From: Endozoicomonas sp. OPT23
GTDB lineage: Bacteria > Pseudomonadota > Gammaproteobacteria > Pseudomonadales > Endozoicomonadaceae
Reading direction: 5' to 3'
DNA: 64,000 nt
NCBI RefSeq assembly: GCF_009653635.1
Contig: NZ_PPFD01000006.1
Coordinates: 434,001 to 498,000 of the forward strand
Shown: positions 27,986 through 36,196 of the stretch, piece by piece
Position numbering within the stretch: position 1 is the stretch's first letter
How the letters are laid out: each line of letters begins with the position of its first letter
The notes under the pieces: model-generated
Seen by the model: only the letters and a program-made list of their open reading frames with translations
Told to the model about the DNA's origin: nothing
Databases searched by the model: none
Made by a program: the position numbers and the translations under genes

Positions 27986-28999
27986 ATGACGAAGAAAATC
28001 TACGTTATTTACACCGGTGGCACTATTGGTATGCGCCCGACCGACTCCGGCTACGCTCCTTCCGGAAATATGATGGCACTACTGGAAGAAAAACTGCCAG
28101 AGCATGTACAGGCCGAGTTACCTGACTTTGATCTGGTTGAATATGAGCAACTGATTGACTCCAGTAACATTCGACCGGACAACTGGAAACAGATTGCCAC
28201 TGACATTGCTGATCACTATGACCAGTATGATGGTTTTGTCGTCCTTCACGGCACCGACACCATGGCCTATTCCAGCTCCATGATCTCCTTCATGCTGAGA
28301 AACCTGGATAAACCCGTTATTTTTACCGGCTCCCAGATTCCCCTGTGCGAAGCTCGTACCGATGGTCTTGAAAACTTTGTTGGTGCACTGACACTGGCGG
28401 CCGACGAACGCATTAAGGAAGTCTGTCTCTATTTTAATGGCCGACTGATGCGCGGCAACCGTGCCCGTAAACAGAACGCTTATCTGTTTGACGCCTTCGA
28501 TTCACCAAACTTCCCATGGCTGGGTCGAGCCGATATCAATATCGAGCTGAGCGAGTATCTGCTGCTGAAACCGTCACAAAAGCCGGAATTTATGCTGGAC
28601 TGCGACTCCAACAGCAATGTTGCTATCCTTCAGCTCTTCCCCGGCATCACCGCTGATTTTGTCGAAGCGACACTAAACCAACCATTTAAAGCCTTTATCA
28701 TGAGAACCTACGGCACAGGCAATGGCCCGGACGGTGATCAGGCCCTTCTGGACGCACTGAAGAAAGCCACAGATTCCGGCAAAATCATTGTCAATCTGAC
28801 CCAATGCCATCGCGGCACAGTTCATCAGGGCAGCTATGCGGCTGGCTCTGCTTTAGCCAATGCCGGTGTTATTGGCGGGCTGGATACCACCACAGAAGCC
28901 ATGTTCTGCAAGCTTCATCATTTACTGTCATGCGGTAAAACACCTGAGCAGGTCACAGCACAGATCAGCATTGACCTTGCTGGTGAAATATCTCTCTGA
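27986..28999 (+). CDS. ansA: L-asparaginase I
   Basis: Cytoplasmic enzyme cleaving asparagine to aspartate and ammonia. The 337-residue protein starts MTKKIYVIYTGGTIGM (first catalytic Thr in TGGTIG) and carries VLHGTDTMAYSSSM with the second Thr and the Asp of the active site. E. coli AnsA has 338 residues. A frame extension to 27950 overlaps the preceding terminator and is rejected. GAGAG lies before the ATG. No signal peptide, so it is type I and not the periplasmic AnsB. Confidence 0.95.
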   Translation: MTKKIYVIYTGGTIGMRPTDSGYAPSGNMMALLEEKLPEHVQAELPDFDLVEYEQLIDSSNIRPDNWKQIATDIADHYDQYDGFVVLHGTDTMAYSSSMISFMLRNLDKPVIFTGSQIPLCEARTDGLENFVGALTLAADERIKEVCLYFNGRLMRGNRARKQNAYLFDAFDSPNFPWLGRADINIELSEYLLLKPSQKPEFMLDCDSNSNVAILQLFPGITADFVEATLNQPFKAFIMRTYGTGNGPDGDQALLDALKKATDSGKIIVNLTQCHRGTVHQGSYAAGSALANAGVIGGLDTTTEAMFCKLHHLLSCGKTPEQVTAQISIDLAGEISL

Positions 29000-29012
29000 A
29001 TAGACAATCCGC

Positions 29013-29054
29013 CCTGTATATCAGTACACTCGTGAGCAGTAATTGATATACAGG
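29013..29054 (+). terminator. Stem-loop after ansA, no T tract
   Basis: CCTGTATATCA and TGATATACAGG form a perfect 11-bp stem with a 20-base loop, 13 bases after the ansA stop. Without a T run it may be an mRNA 3' stabilising structure or an operator rather than an intrinsic terminator. Confidence 0.4.
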
Positions 29055-29188
29055 AACCCTGTCTTTTACTCTCATTAAAAGAACACACGACATTACGACT
29101 TTATCGACTAGGCTTGAACCAGCTTCGATTCTGAAGCATGCGAATAACCTTCTCTCGTAATCACCTATTCACTGTCGTGGAGTTGCCA

Positions 29189-29743
29189 ATGAGAGCTTTA
29201 GTCATTGTTTTATCTACCCTGCTGCTTAGTGCCTGTAACTCAATGCAAACCAGCTGGGATTTCAACCCTGTCGTCGATTTCAGCAAATATCACACCTACG
29301 CATGGGTCAACAAGCGAACGGTTAATAAAGCAGAAGCATTCGAAAGCCTCTCTTCTGGTAGAGTTCATTCCACTGTAGACACAAACCTCACCGAAAAGGG
29401 GTTAAAGATTACCTCAAAAAAATCAGCACAACTGCTGGTTAATTACCTGACTGAAACAGATAAAAAGCTGGATATTGAAACTTTCAACACCGGTTTTGGT
29501 TACGCTCCCTATCTGGGGCCTGACTGGTGGTGGAATGAACCCCAGACAACCACCAGCGTACATGAATACAAAGAACGCATTTTTATTCTGGATTTGATTG
29601 ATGCCAAAACAAAAAAAATAGTTTGGCGTGGCACATTAAAAGAACCTCGAAAAGAAGGACAAACACCGGAACAGCGTTGGGCGGATATTGAAAAGGAAGT
29701 AAAAGAACTTTTAAAAGACTACCCTCCAAAACCTAAGAACTAA
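29189..29743 (+). CDS. DUF4136-like lipoprotein
   Basis: A 184-residue lipoprotein: signal MRALVIVLSTLLLSAC with lipobox LLSAC. The start of the mature domain is DFNPVVDFSKYHTYAWV, a hallmark of DUF4136. A later YKERIFILDLIDAKTKKIVWRG strand pattern, a basic stretch and a C-terminal helix follow. The function of the family is unknown. ATG 29189 has GGAG at 29179-29182; an in-frame ATG at 29138 would add residues before the signal peptide and is rejected. Confidence 0.85.
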   Translation: MRALVIVLSTLLLSACNSMQTSWDFNPVVDFSKYHTYAWVNKRTVNKAEAFESLSSGRVHSTVDTNLTEKGLKITSKKSAQLLVNYLTETDKKLDIETFNTGFGYAPYLGPDWWWNEPQTTTSVHEYKERIFILDLIDAKTKKIVWRGTLKEPRKEGQTPEQRWADIEKEVKELLKDYPPKPKN

Positions 29744-29760
29744 TCACTGCAAACCCTAAA

Positions 29761-29787
29761 AGAGAAGAGCTCGCTCTCTTCTCTTTT
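29761..29787 (+). terminator. Terminator of the DUF4136 gene
   Basis: AGAGAAGAG / CTCTTCTCT with a six-base loop followed by TTTT. Confidence 0.75.
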
Positions 29788-29853
29788 ATTAAAACAATAA
29801 AATTTTTTAAAATACCGACTTCGTTAACTTCAAGGCTTTAACCATCCCTGACT

Positions 29854-29872
29854 TTAACCTGATTCAGGTTAA
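29854..29872. promoter_or_regulatory. 19-bp perfect palindrome before collagen-like gene 1
   Basis: TTAACCTGA-T-TCAGGTTAA is fully symmetric around one base. It ends 93 bases before the start codon and just before an A+T-rich stretch (TATATAAAA). This is the form of a dimeric repressor or activator site; the regulator is unknown. Confidence 0.5.
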
Positions 29873-29965
29873 TTGCACTTTATATAAAAAACTGCAAACA
29901 AATACATATTCACATTTACATCTATACTGCTTTTCTTCCTTTTAATTATTTGATTTGGAGAGAAA

Positions 29966-31804
29966 ATGAAAAGCAGGAGTAAGCTGCTGTCCGCTGCAGC
30001 TATTGCCGCCTATTTACAGGCATCGTTTGTTTTCGCCGTGTTTACAAAAATAGCCGACCCAAATAAGCCACTCGGGGAGTATCACATATCAACGCAAGGC
30101 CAACATACTATAACAGGCACAGAGCACACCCTGAATCAGGTAGTTGTGGTTGAGAGTAGTGATGCCATTCTTTTTAATGGTATTCACATCACTCTTGATC
30201 AATTACTAACCATCAACGAGCCTCAAGATCAAGCGACCGCCGCACCAGAACAGTTCATCATCACGCACGATCAGCTGATTACCTTTCACAATCATCATGC
30301 TCAAGGGCCTACTCAACAAATAGCAGCACTTACCCCTCCACCTCCAGTAATACCAATTCCATCCCCACCCGCAGGTACACCTACCCAACAACAGGCTCCA
30401 CTTAATAATCCGCTACATCAGACGCTCACCGACCACCTGGGTCAAACAATCACTGAAGATTTGATACAAACAGTACTAGAACCATTTGGAAACAATGCAT
30501 ACATTGGAATGTCGACCGGTTCTGGTGGTTATTTTTCTGCTCCAATCAGGCTAGTAACCTATCAAGGCCCTCCTGGCAAAAACGGAGCTCCAGGCGTGGC
30601 AGGTCCGCAAGGTCAACCAGGCAGGGAAGGTCAGCGAGGCAATTCAGGCCCTAAAGGTGATAAAGGTGATAAAGGCGATCAAGGCTCCAAAGGTGGGCAG
30701 GGCAAACAAGGTCCTAAAGGCGACCAGGGTCTTAAAGGTGATCAAGGCAGGCAAGGTGATAAAGGCTATCAAGGCGACAAAGGTGATACAGGCGATAAAG
30801 GTGATACAGGCGATAAAGGTGATAAAGGCAGAAAAGGCGATACAGGTGCTCAAGGATTACAAGGTATTCCCGGCAAGTCGGCTGGATGGCTGACCGGCTA
30901 TATACCACCTATTATCACAGTCACCGCATACCATTTCCGAAATGAAATCGCAGGCAATGCACAAGACTTTTACGACCAGAAAATTATGCCACTAGTCGGC
31001 TGGTTGTTTCCCCCTAAAGGCGAAGAAACAGATGAAAAATCAGGCAGCTCGGAATGCCGACAGCTTCAGCATGAAGCGCTTTCGGAAGCCTGCCTTGAGC
31101 TAAGAAGACAAGACAAAATAACATCCGACCTGTATCAGTTCATATCAGATATAGACAGCGTTGAAGAGTCTCAACTATTCCTATCGCTGTTCAATCTGGA
31201 AGAATTAATCGAAACAGAAGAGGCTGAAAAATGGCAGGTTGTTGATATGGCAGCCCTGAACACCACTGCAATGAATTCTCAGTCGTTTAGATTGACTACA
31301 AAACAGCCTCCAACAAGCTTTGACTCCATAGGAGCGCGCTTACTCTCTTTCATTATCTTACAAGCCTATGACCGCTCAATCCTTATAAGCACCCTTGGCA
31401 CCTACATACCCTCTGAAGCTGAAACAAGCTGGGTTCACAGCACTCGCTGGCAACTCTTGTCTTTTGCTCTGTATTGGATAAATATGGATGAGAATGACAA
31501 AAACATATTGAACGCTCAGTTCCAGAAAGATTCCCCCTCTCAACCTCTTGACATACTCTGGCAGAAAAAAGTTATTGAGCATTTTTACGAGCCCAAATGC
31601 AAAAAATCGTCTTCAGTTGCAATTTATCTCGACGAAAACAAGCACCCCGACTGCATACCGGACCAGGAAGAAGATCATACAGGCCAAGATACTGAACAGC
31701 GTGATGGTGAGGAAGATGAAACAGTCCTGGATTCAAATGAACGACAGAATAATAATCTGAACGAGCCTCCAGAGGAGCAACAAACCGATAATACTGCCGC
31801 TTAA
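29966..31804 (+). CDS. Secreted collagen-like protein 1
   Basis: A 612-residue exported protein with a signal peptide (about 1-24). Residues 25-95 form a beta-rich domain shared with the next gene (PLGEYHIS...LDQLLTINEPQDQ). Residues 100-200 are Pro/Gln-rich. Residues 201-304 are 34 Gly-X-Y triplets plus a partial one, mostly GDK, GDT, GPK and GDQ, able to form a charged triple helix. The C-terminal domain (305 to about 560) carries GWLF, a C-x11-C pair and a second cysteine pair ending HPDC, then an acidic tail. Bacterial collagen-like proteins act in adhesion, biofilm or host contact; the role here is unknown. GGAGAG precedes the ATG. Confidence 0.85.
   Translation: MKSRSKLLSAAAIAAYLQASFVFAVFTKIADPNKPLGEYHISTQGQHTITGTEHTLNQVVVVESSDAILFNGIHITLDQLLTINEPQDQATAAPEQFIITHDQLITFHNHHAQGPTQQIAALTPPPPVIPIPSPPAGTPTQQQAPLNNPLHQTLTDHLGQTITEDLIQTVLEPFGNNAYIGMSTGSGGYFSAPIRLVTYQGPPGKNGAPGVAGPQGQPGREGQRGNSGPKGDKGDKGDQGSKGGQGKQGPKGDQGLKGDQGRQGDKGYQGDKGDTGDKGDTGDKGDKGRKGDTGAQGLQGIPGKSAGWLTGYIPPIITVTAYHFRNEIAGNAQDFYDQKIMPLVGWLFPPKGEETDEKSGSSECRQLQHEALSEACLELRRQDKITSDLYQFISDIDSVEESQLFLSLFNLEELIETEEAEKWQVVDMAALNTTAMNSQSFRLTTKQPPTSFDSIGARLLSFIILQAYDRSILISTLGTYIPSEAETSWVHSTRWQLLSFALYWINMDENDKNILNAQFQKDSPSQPLDILWQKKVIEHFYEPKCKKSSSVAIYLDENKHPDCIPDQEEDHTGQDTEQRDGEEDETVLDSNERQNNNLNEPPEEQQTDNTAA
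30566..30877 (+). repeat. Gly-X-Y coding repeat of collagen-like gene 1
   Basis: A 312-base tract built from 9- and 18-base units (GGTGATAAA, GGCGATAAAGGTGATACA). Near-identical units make it prone to slippage and length change. Confidence 0.9.
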
Positions 31805-31822
31805 GAATACCTTCGCTCTCGA

Positions 31823-31862
31823 CTGTCATGATCTTTCTTCAGGATCGGTCATGACAGCTTTC
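31823..31862 (+). terminator. Stem-loop after collagen-like gene 1
   Basis: CTGTCATGA (31823-31831) and TCATGACAG (31849-31857) pair perfectly, with an inner GATC/GATC pairing, followed by CTTTCCC. A weak intrinsic terminator. Confidence 0.55.
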
Positions 31863-32151
31863 CCACCTGATCGTAAATGTAAATACTCAAAAAAAACATT
31901 AAAATATTTTTCACTACTTATTTTATTTCATACATTAATAAAATCTCAACGTAATGCATTCATATTCACAATCACCATTAAGAGATCGTTACTTTACCCA
32001 TTAAATCCTACTAATTGCCTGTAACTTCCTTATTTTAAATTGACAAGCCATTCCGAATTCAGATTTCAATACATGTATTAGTGAATCACCATTCATATAA
32101 ATAGAACCTATACTCGTGGCCTGTCAAAAATGAATCATTGAGGAGTAGTCA
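31863..32151 (+). promoter_or_regulatory. A+T-rich leader of collagen-like gene 2
   Basis: No gene is seen. A consensus -35 TTGACA is at 32040-32045 with no good -10 at 17 bases; TATAAA is at 32096-32101 with no good -35. The palindrome ATACATGTAT lies at 32069-32078. The promoter is probably activator-dependent. The palindrome found before gene 1 is absent. Confidence 0.35.
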
Positions 32152-34230
32152 ATGAAAACATCCTTGAGATGGCTTTCTTTTCTTGCCTGTTTCTATATTG
32201 GGTCTTCAGTAGCAGACATCACGCTAAAGAAGGATGAAAACGTGCCTATAGGCTCTATAAGAGTCAGTAAAATGGAGAACACCGTATACGCGCATCCCGA
32301 CTCACTGACGCACGTGGAAATTTCTCAGGAAAATACTGAAGCTGTAACTATAGGAACACACAATTTTTCTATTCAGGATTTAATCTCCATTGCCAACCCG
32401 CAAGATCAAACTTCAAACCTTATAAATGAAGCCGTCATCGAAATTATCAGCATAACTCCTCAAGCACTCGAGACTGCTACAGCCTCACAACCACCTCACC
32501 TTAATTTACCACCAGCCAGCACAAGACCTCTTGACTCCATAGCTGGCTCACAGGGTGGAGCACTAAACCCTGTCCCCGGACCAGCAGGAGCAAAAGGTGA
32601 GCGTGGAGATAAAGGTGAGCCAGGAGATAGGGGGCGAGAGGGCAAAAGGGGCCAGCCGGGACATGAGGGTCAGAAAGGCGCTCAAGGAGAAAGAGGTAAG
32701 AGAGGCACAACCGGATCTGAAGGTGACCCTGGAGCCACGGGGGAAAGAGGGGACAAAGGACCTCAGGGAGACCAAGGCGACCCTGGAAAACGCGGCCCTA
32801 CAGGAAACCCCGGACCTGATGGGAAGAAGGGTTTGCCAGGTGATAAAGGCACAGAGGGTGGCATTGGCCCTGACGGCCCTCAAGGCCCTCCTGGCACACA
32901 GGGCGCTGAAGGTGATGTCGGAAAACCCGGAGAACAAGGCGAACCTGGCGACAGAGGCCAACCCGGAGAACAGGGTGAACCTGGAGACAAAGGCCAGCCC
33001 GGAGAGCAAGGTCAACCTGGAGACAAAGGCCAGCCCGGAGAGCAAGGTCAACCTGGAGACAAAGGCCAGCCCGGAGAGCAAGGCCAATCTGGAGACAAAG
33101 GCCAGCCCGGAGAGCAAGGCCAATCTGGAGACAAAGGTGAGCCCGGAGAACAAGGTCAACCTGGAGACAAAGGTGAGCTTGGGGACAAAGGCCCTCAAGG
33201 CGACCAGGGAAACCCTCTCTATACCTACAGTAAAATTGCCGGAATGGTGGCAGTTACTGAAGCCATCATTCACTCACCCTCTTACTGGGATTCTGTTAAA
33301 AGTCATTTCAACCGTGCGAAAGGCTGGCTTTTCGGTGATGGAAAAACAACTGAAAAAAGCCATGAATTAGACACTCTATGCCCCAACTCACTGTCTGAAA
33401 AATTTCTACACGCTTGCCATTCAATAGCACAATCCCCGAACATTACTGATATAGATTTAGCTATTGAAATCCTATACAGACTTCAGGTTTTTTCTGGTCA
33501 TTACTCTCTGGAAATTCCAGTACTGACCCTACAAGTAATGCTTGACTCCGATGAACTTGAGGATAGCTGGAAAACCTTAGAAGCCAGTCAGTTTGACTGG
33601 CTTAATGAAAGCTATGTCACAGGTGCAAGACTGATTCAAAGTTCAACCTTTAAACTTGATGAACTGGACGCCAATCAACTCTCAGCCGCGTTGCTTGATG
33701 TCGCAGCAATAACTAATTCCGATGCAAATTTAATGAGAGCATTTACTGAGAAAAAATCCAACAATTGGCTTAAGAGCCCCGATTACCAACTGCTTGGCTT
33801 TAACAGGTTCTGGAAAGCGTTATCCGAGCTTCAACAAGCCCAACTCAATGCTGCGCTCTCACCAGGCGAAGCCATGCTGTTTCAAAAGTCCCTTCAACAA
33901 CTCACTGGTCAGATACTCTGCCCTGACAATACAGCAGACATGATGGACAGCATTTTCAGTATTGATTTACTGAGCTCACCACCTGATTGTGCATTCCAGG
34001 AACAGCCAGAAGAGGCACTATATACAGAAGAACATACAGAAAAACCGAGTGAAGACGAACCGGAAGTGAGAACCAAAGAAAAGTCTGATGATTCAGAACA
34101 TCCGACGCCAACCCTGGAGACAAAAGAAATCGATACAGCAAGCAACTCTACTGCAACTTCAGAGCCAACTGCAGAGACAGAGCTTGTAGGCAATACCACC
34201 AATAGCTCCGAAGCCACTAAACCGGAATAG
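32152..34230 (+). CDS. Secreted collagen-like protein 2
   Basis: A 692-residue paralogue of the preceding protein. Signal peptide 1-21; N-terminal domain with PIGSIRVS...IQDLISIANPQDQ, alignable with protein 1. Residues 143-355 are 71 uninterrupted Gly-X-Y triplets, starting GPAGAKGER and ending GDQGNP, including seven 12-residue units of the type GEQGQPGDKGQP. The C-terminal domain repeats GWLF, a C-x11-C pair (LCPNSL...HAC), a YQLLGFNRFW segment like YQLLSF-type WQLLSFALYW in protein 1, and a last pair ending PPDC. A Glu/Thr/Ser-rich tail follows. AGGAG precedes the ATG. Probably a surface or secreted trimer. Confidence 0.87.
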   Translation: MKTSLRWLSFLACFYIGSSVADITLKKDENVPIGSIRVSKMENTVYAHPDSLTHVEISQENTEAVTIGTHNFSIQDLISIANPQDQTSNLINEAVIEIISITPQALETATASQPPHLNLPPASTRPLDSIAGSQGGALNPVPGPAGAKGERGDKGEPGDRGREGKRGQPGHEGQKGAQGERGKRGTTGSEGDPGATGERGDKGPQGDQGDPGKRGPTGNPGPDGKKGLPGDKGTEGGIGPDGPQGPPGTQGAEGDVGKPGEQGEPGDRGQPGEQGEPGDKGQPGEQGQPGDKGQPGEQGQPGDKGQPGEQGQSGDKGQPGEQGQSGDKGEPGEQGQPGDKGELGDKGPQGDQGNPLYTYSKIAGMVAVTEAIIHSPSYWDSVKSHFNRAKGWLFGDGKTTEKSHELDTLCPNSLSEKFLHACHSIAQSPNITDIDLAIEILYRLQVFSGHYSLEIPVLTLQVMLDSDELEDSWKTLEASQFDWLNESYVTGARLIQSSTFKLDELDANQLSAALLDVAAITNSDANLMRAFTEKKSNNWLKSPDYQLLGFNRFWKALSELQQAQLNAALSPGEAMLFQKSLQQLTGQILCPDNTADMMDSIFSIDLLSSPPDCAFQEQPEEALYTEEHTEKPSEDEPEVRTKEKSDDSEHPTPTLETKEIDTASNSTATSEPTAETELVGNTTNSSEATKPE
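32929..33180 (+). repeat. Seven 36-bp tandem repeats in collagen-like gene 2
   Basis: Seven in-frame 36-base units encode GEQG-xx-GD-x-G-xx. The middle copies differ by one or two bases, indicating recent unit duplication or conversion. Confidence 0.9.
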
Positions 34231-34247
34231 TCAACATAACACCGGAA

Positions 34248-34280
34248 AAAGGAAAAGCTCTAATCAGCTTTTCCTTTCTT
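34248..34280. terminator. Bidirectional terminator (collagen-like gene 2 / ung)
   Basis: AAAGGAAAAGCT and AGCTTTTCCTTT form a perfect 12-bp stem with a six-base loop, between convergent stops at 34230 and 34286. Confidence 0.8.
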
Positions 34281-34285
34281 ACCGG

Positions 34286-34975
34286 CTAACTTTCTATTTC
34301 AGGCAGTTGCCAATCAATAGGTGCAAGACCTCGAGACTCTAAATAGTGATTTGTTTGAGAAAAAGGCTTACTACCAAAAAAACCACGATGCGCCGACAGA
34401 GGAGAAGGGTGAACTGCTTTCAAGACCAAGTGTCGTGTATGATCGATAAAACTGCCTTTTCGTTGTGCATAACTGCCCCAGAGAATAAACACTAGCCCTT
34501 CCCGCTTGGCGTTCAACTCATGAATCACCTTATCGGTGAACTGCTCCCAACCTCTTTTCTGGTGAGATGCGGCTTGCTTATGCTCCACTGTCAAAACACT
34601 GTTCAATAACAGCACTCCCTGTTTCGCCCAGCTTTCCAGACAACCGTGACTGGCCGGAGGAATACCCAGATCTGCATTCAACTCCTTATACATATTGACC
34701 AGTGAAGGTGGTGTGCGAACATCCGGCCTGACTGAAAAGCAGAGACCATGAGCCTGACCCGGCCCATGGTAAGGGTCCTGCCCCAGAACAACCACCTTCA
34801 CCTGATCAAAGGGTGTCAGCTCCATCGCCCGAAAATACTCTGAACCTTTCGGATAAATAACCTTCCCGGCCTCTCTCTCATTTAACAGAAAGGCTCGCAG
34901 ATTCTGCATGTACTCTTTATTAAACTCTTCCTGAAGGTGAGATTTCCAGGAAGGCTCCAAACGAACATCAGGCAT
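34286..34975 (-). CDS. ung: Uracil-DNA glycosylase
   Basis: Removes uracil from DNA to start base-excision repair. The 229 residues hold the water-activating loop [36 protein letters not shown], and the leucine loop [11 protein letters not shown]. Length matches E. coli Ung (229). A single gene facing the collagen-like gene. Confidence 0.97.
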   Translation of the reverse strand: MPDVRLEPSWKSHLQEEFNKEYMQNLRAFLLNEREAGKVIYPKGSEYFRAMELTPFDQVKVVVLGQDPYHGPGQAHGLCFSVRPDVRTPPSLVNMYKELNADLGIPPASHGCLESWAKQGVLLLNSVLTVEHKQAASHQKRGWEQFTDKVIHELNAKREGLVFILWGSYAQRKGSFIDHTRHLVLKAVHPSPLSAHRGFFGSKPFSQTNHYLESRGLAPIDWQLPEIES

Positions 34976-35296
34976 AAATGATTACTCAAAAAAAACAGAT
35001 AAATTATACACAGAAATGCAAAGAGCCAATCAGATCTCCGAATTCGGAGAACTCTTGCCACACAACCCTTCCCATTAAAACTGTGTAGACAAACGCAATA
35101 GCATTTTAATGTCTGACCACCTTCGCCGGGCAAAACAACTTATACATTCGTGAACCTGGGTACTTCACAATCAGAAAGGAGAGATATTAATAAATAAGAA
35201 ATAACAGAGGAAGGTACTTTGAGAATAGAGAAAAAGGCCGTTTAAAAATAGAAAGAAGGCAGGCCATAGAATATGACCTACCCCTTCTTCAAACAA
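34976..35296. promoter_or_regulatory. Spacer upstream of ung with a 16-bp palindrome
   Basis: No gene is seen in these 321 bases. TCTCCGAATTCGGAGA (35035-35050) is a perfect palindrome without a loop, 60-75 bases before the ung start. It could be an operator for ung. I see no clear terminator for the tetR gene. Confidence 0.4.
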
Positions 35297-36076
35297 TCAG
35301 TATGAACGGATCATATGCTCAATCTGACGTTTAAGACGTTGACGGATAGGTGCCAGGTTAATAGCACCTTCCCCCTGAACCATCCCTTCGTATTCCACTT
35401 CAACCATCACTGCCATAAACAGTTTGGCATCACTCTGCGGGTCACTGGAACCGACACGCTTAAACAGAGCTTCAAGACTGGAAATCAGATAAGCCTGATG
35501 CTGAAAGGCAACCGGTCTCAGGTTTTCATTGCGCAGACATTCCAGCTGGAAAGCACGCTCTGCCTGAAGGTATGGACGGTGGTCACGCAGCTGTGTGACT
35601 ACATAATCAACCGCCAGATCAGTCATCTTGTTGCCAAAGATCGTTTTGGAGTATTCAGTACCGTCCAGAACTGACAGTGCCTGCTGAAGCCTGCCTTCAG
35701 ACTCCTGCCAGAATGCCTTGAATTTTTCCGCACCCATTTCCACAAACAGGGTAAAGGTGTCGGTAATCAGGTCATTAATGTCTTTAAAGTAGTAGGTAGT
35801 AGCAGACAGAGGTACTTCTGCTTCTCTGGCCACAGCACGGTGACGAACACCACGGACACCATCTCTTACAACAATACGCAATGCTGCCTCAAGAATGGTT
35901 CGACGACGCTGCTCGCTGTTCGCCCTGCTGGTTTTACGCCCCTGGTATTTCAATGCTCCCTTGACCTGTGACATTCCTTCGTTATGGGGCATCTGCTGAA
36001 TTGATTCGCTGTTAGGTACTTCCATCTGGTTTTGCCTTGCAGTTGCCGGTTTATCATTAAGCGTCGAGCTGTTCAT
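35297..36076 (-). CDS. TetR-family transcription regulator
   Basis: A 259-residue repressor-type protein. The first 50 residues are polar and probably disordered. The helix-turn-helix follows (RRTILEAALRIVVRDGVRGVRHRAVAREAEVPLSATTYYFKD in outline, residues about 58-100). The C-terminal ligand-binding domain has a signature seen in TetR regulators of lipid metabolism, but the ligand is unknown. A TGTCATGACA palindrome 8-17 bases before the start codon suggests autoregulation. Its neighbours (ung, lysS) give no clue to the regulon. Confidence 0.85.
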   Translation of the reverse strand: MNSSTLNDKPATARQNQMEVPNSESIQQMPHNEGMSQVKGALKYQGRKTSRANSEQRRRTILEAALRIVVRDGVRGVRHRAVAREAEVPLSATTYYFKDINDLITDTFTLFVEMGAEKFKAFWQESEGRLQQALSVLDGTEYSKTIFGNKMTDLAVDYVVTQLRDHRPYLQAERAFQLECLRNENLRPVAFQHQAYLISSLEALFKRVGSSDPQSDAKLFMAVMVEVEYEGMVQGEGAINLAPIRQRLKRQIEHMIRSY

Positions 36077-36083
36077 AACAGCT

Positions 36084-36093
36084 TGTCATGACA
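36084..36093. promoter_or_regulatory. Candidate tetR operator
   Basis: The perfect palindrome TGTCATGACA sits next to the tetR start codon, flanked on both sides by the direct repeat TCATAACAG (36073-36081 and 36099-36107). Autoregulatory sites of TetR proteins are usually placed like this. Confidence 0.4.
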
Positions 36094-36158
36094 GAGAGTC
36101 ATAACAGATTCGTCGCACTTTATTGTGACGTTTCTGCTCAAGACACGGCATTGCCAGC

Positions 36159-36186
36159 CTGCAGACAGGAAACACCCTGTCTGCAG
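36159..36186 (-). terminator. Stem-loop after lysS, no T tract
   Basis: CTGCAGACAGG and CCTGTCTGCAG form a perfect 11-bp stem with a six-base loop, 10 bases beyond the lysS stop. There is no T run, so it may protect the mRNA end or depend on Rho. Confidence 0.5.
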
Positions 36187-36196
36187 TATCGGAAGG

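Noticed and set aside
29014-29029. LexA-like CTGTATATCAGTACAC after ansA
   Set aside because: The right half is ACAC rather than ACAG, and the sequence is better explained as one arm of the 11-bp stem.
30566-33216. Possible CRISPR-like array because of regular repeats
   Set aside because: The repeats are contiguous, in frame and encode Gly-X-Y; there are no spacers or cas genes.
32563-33273. 236-residue minus-strand frame with repeated LSGLAFVSRLTL
   Set aside because: It is the antisense shadow of the 36-bp collagen repeat; it has no ribosome site and the plus frame has a signal peptide and intact Gly-X-Y pattern.
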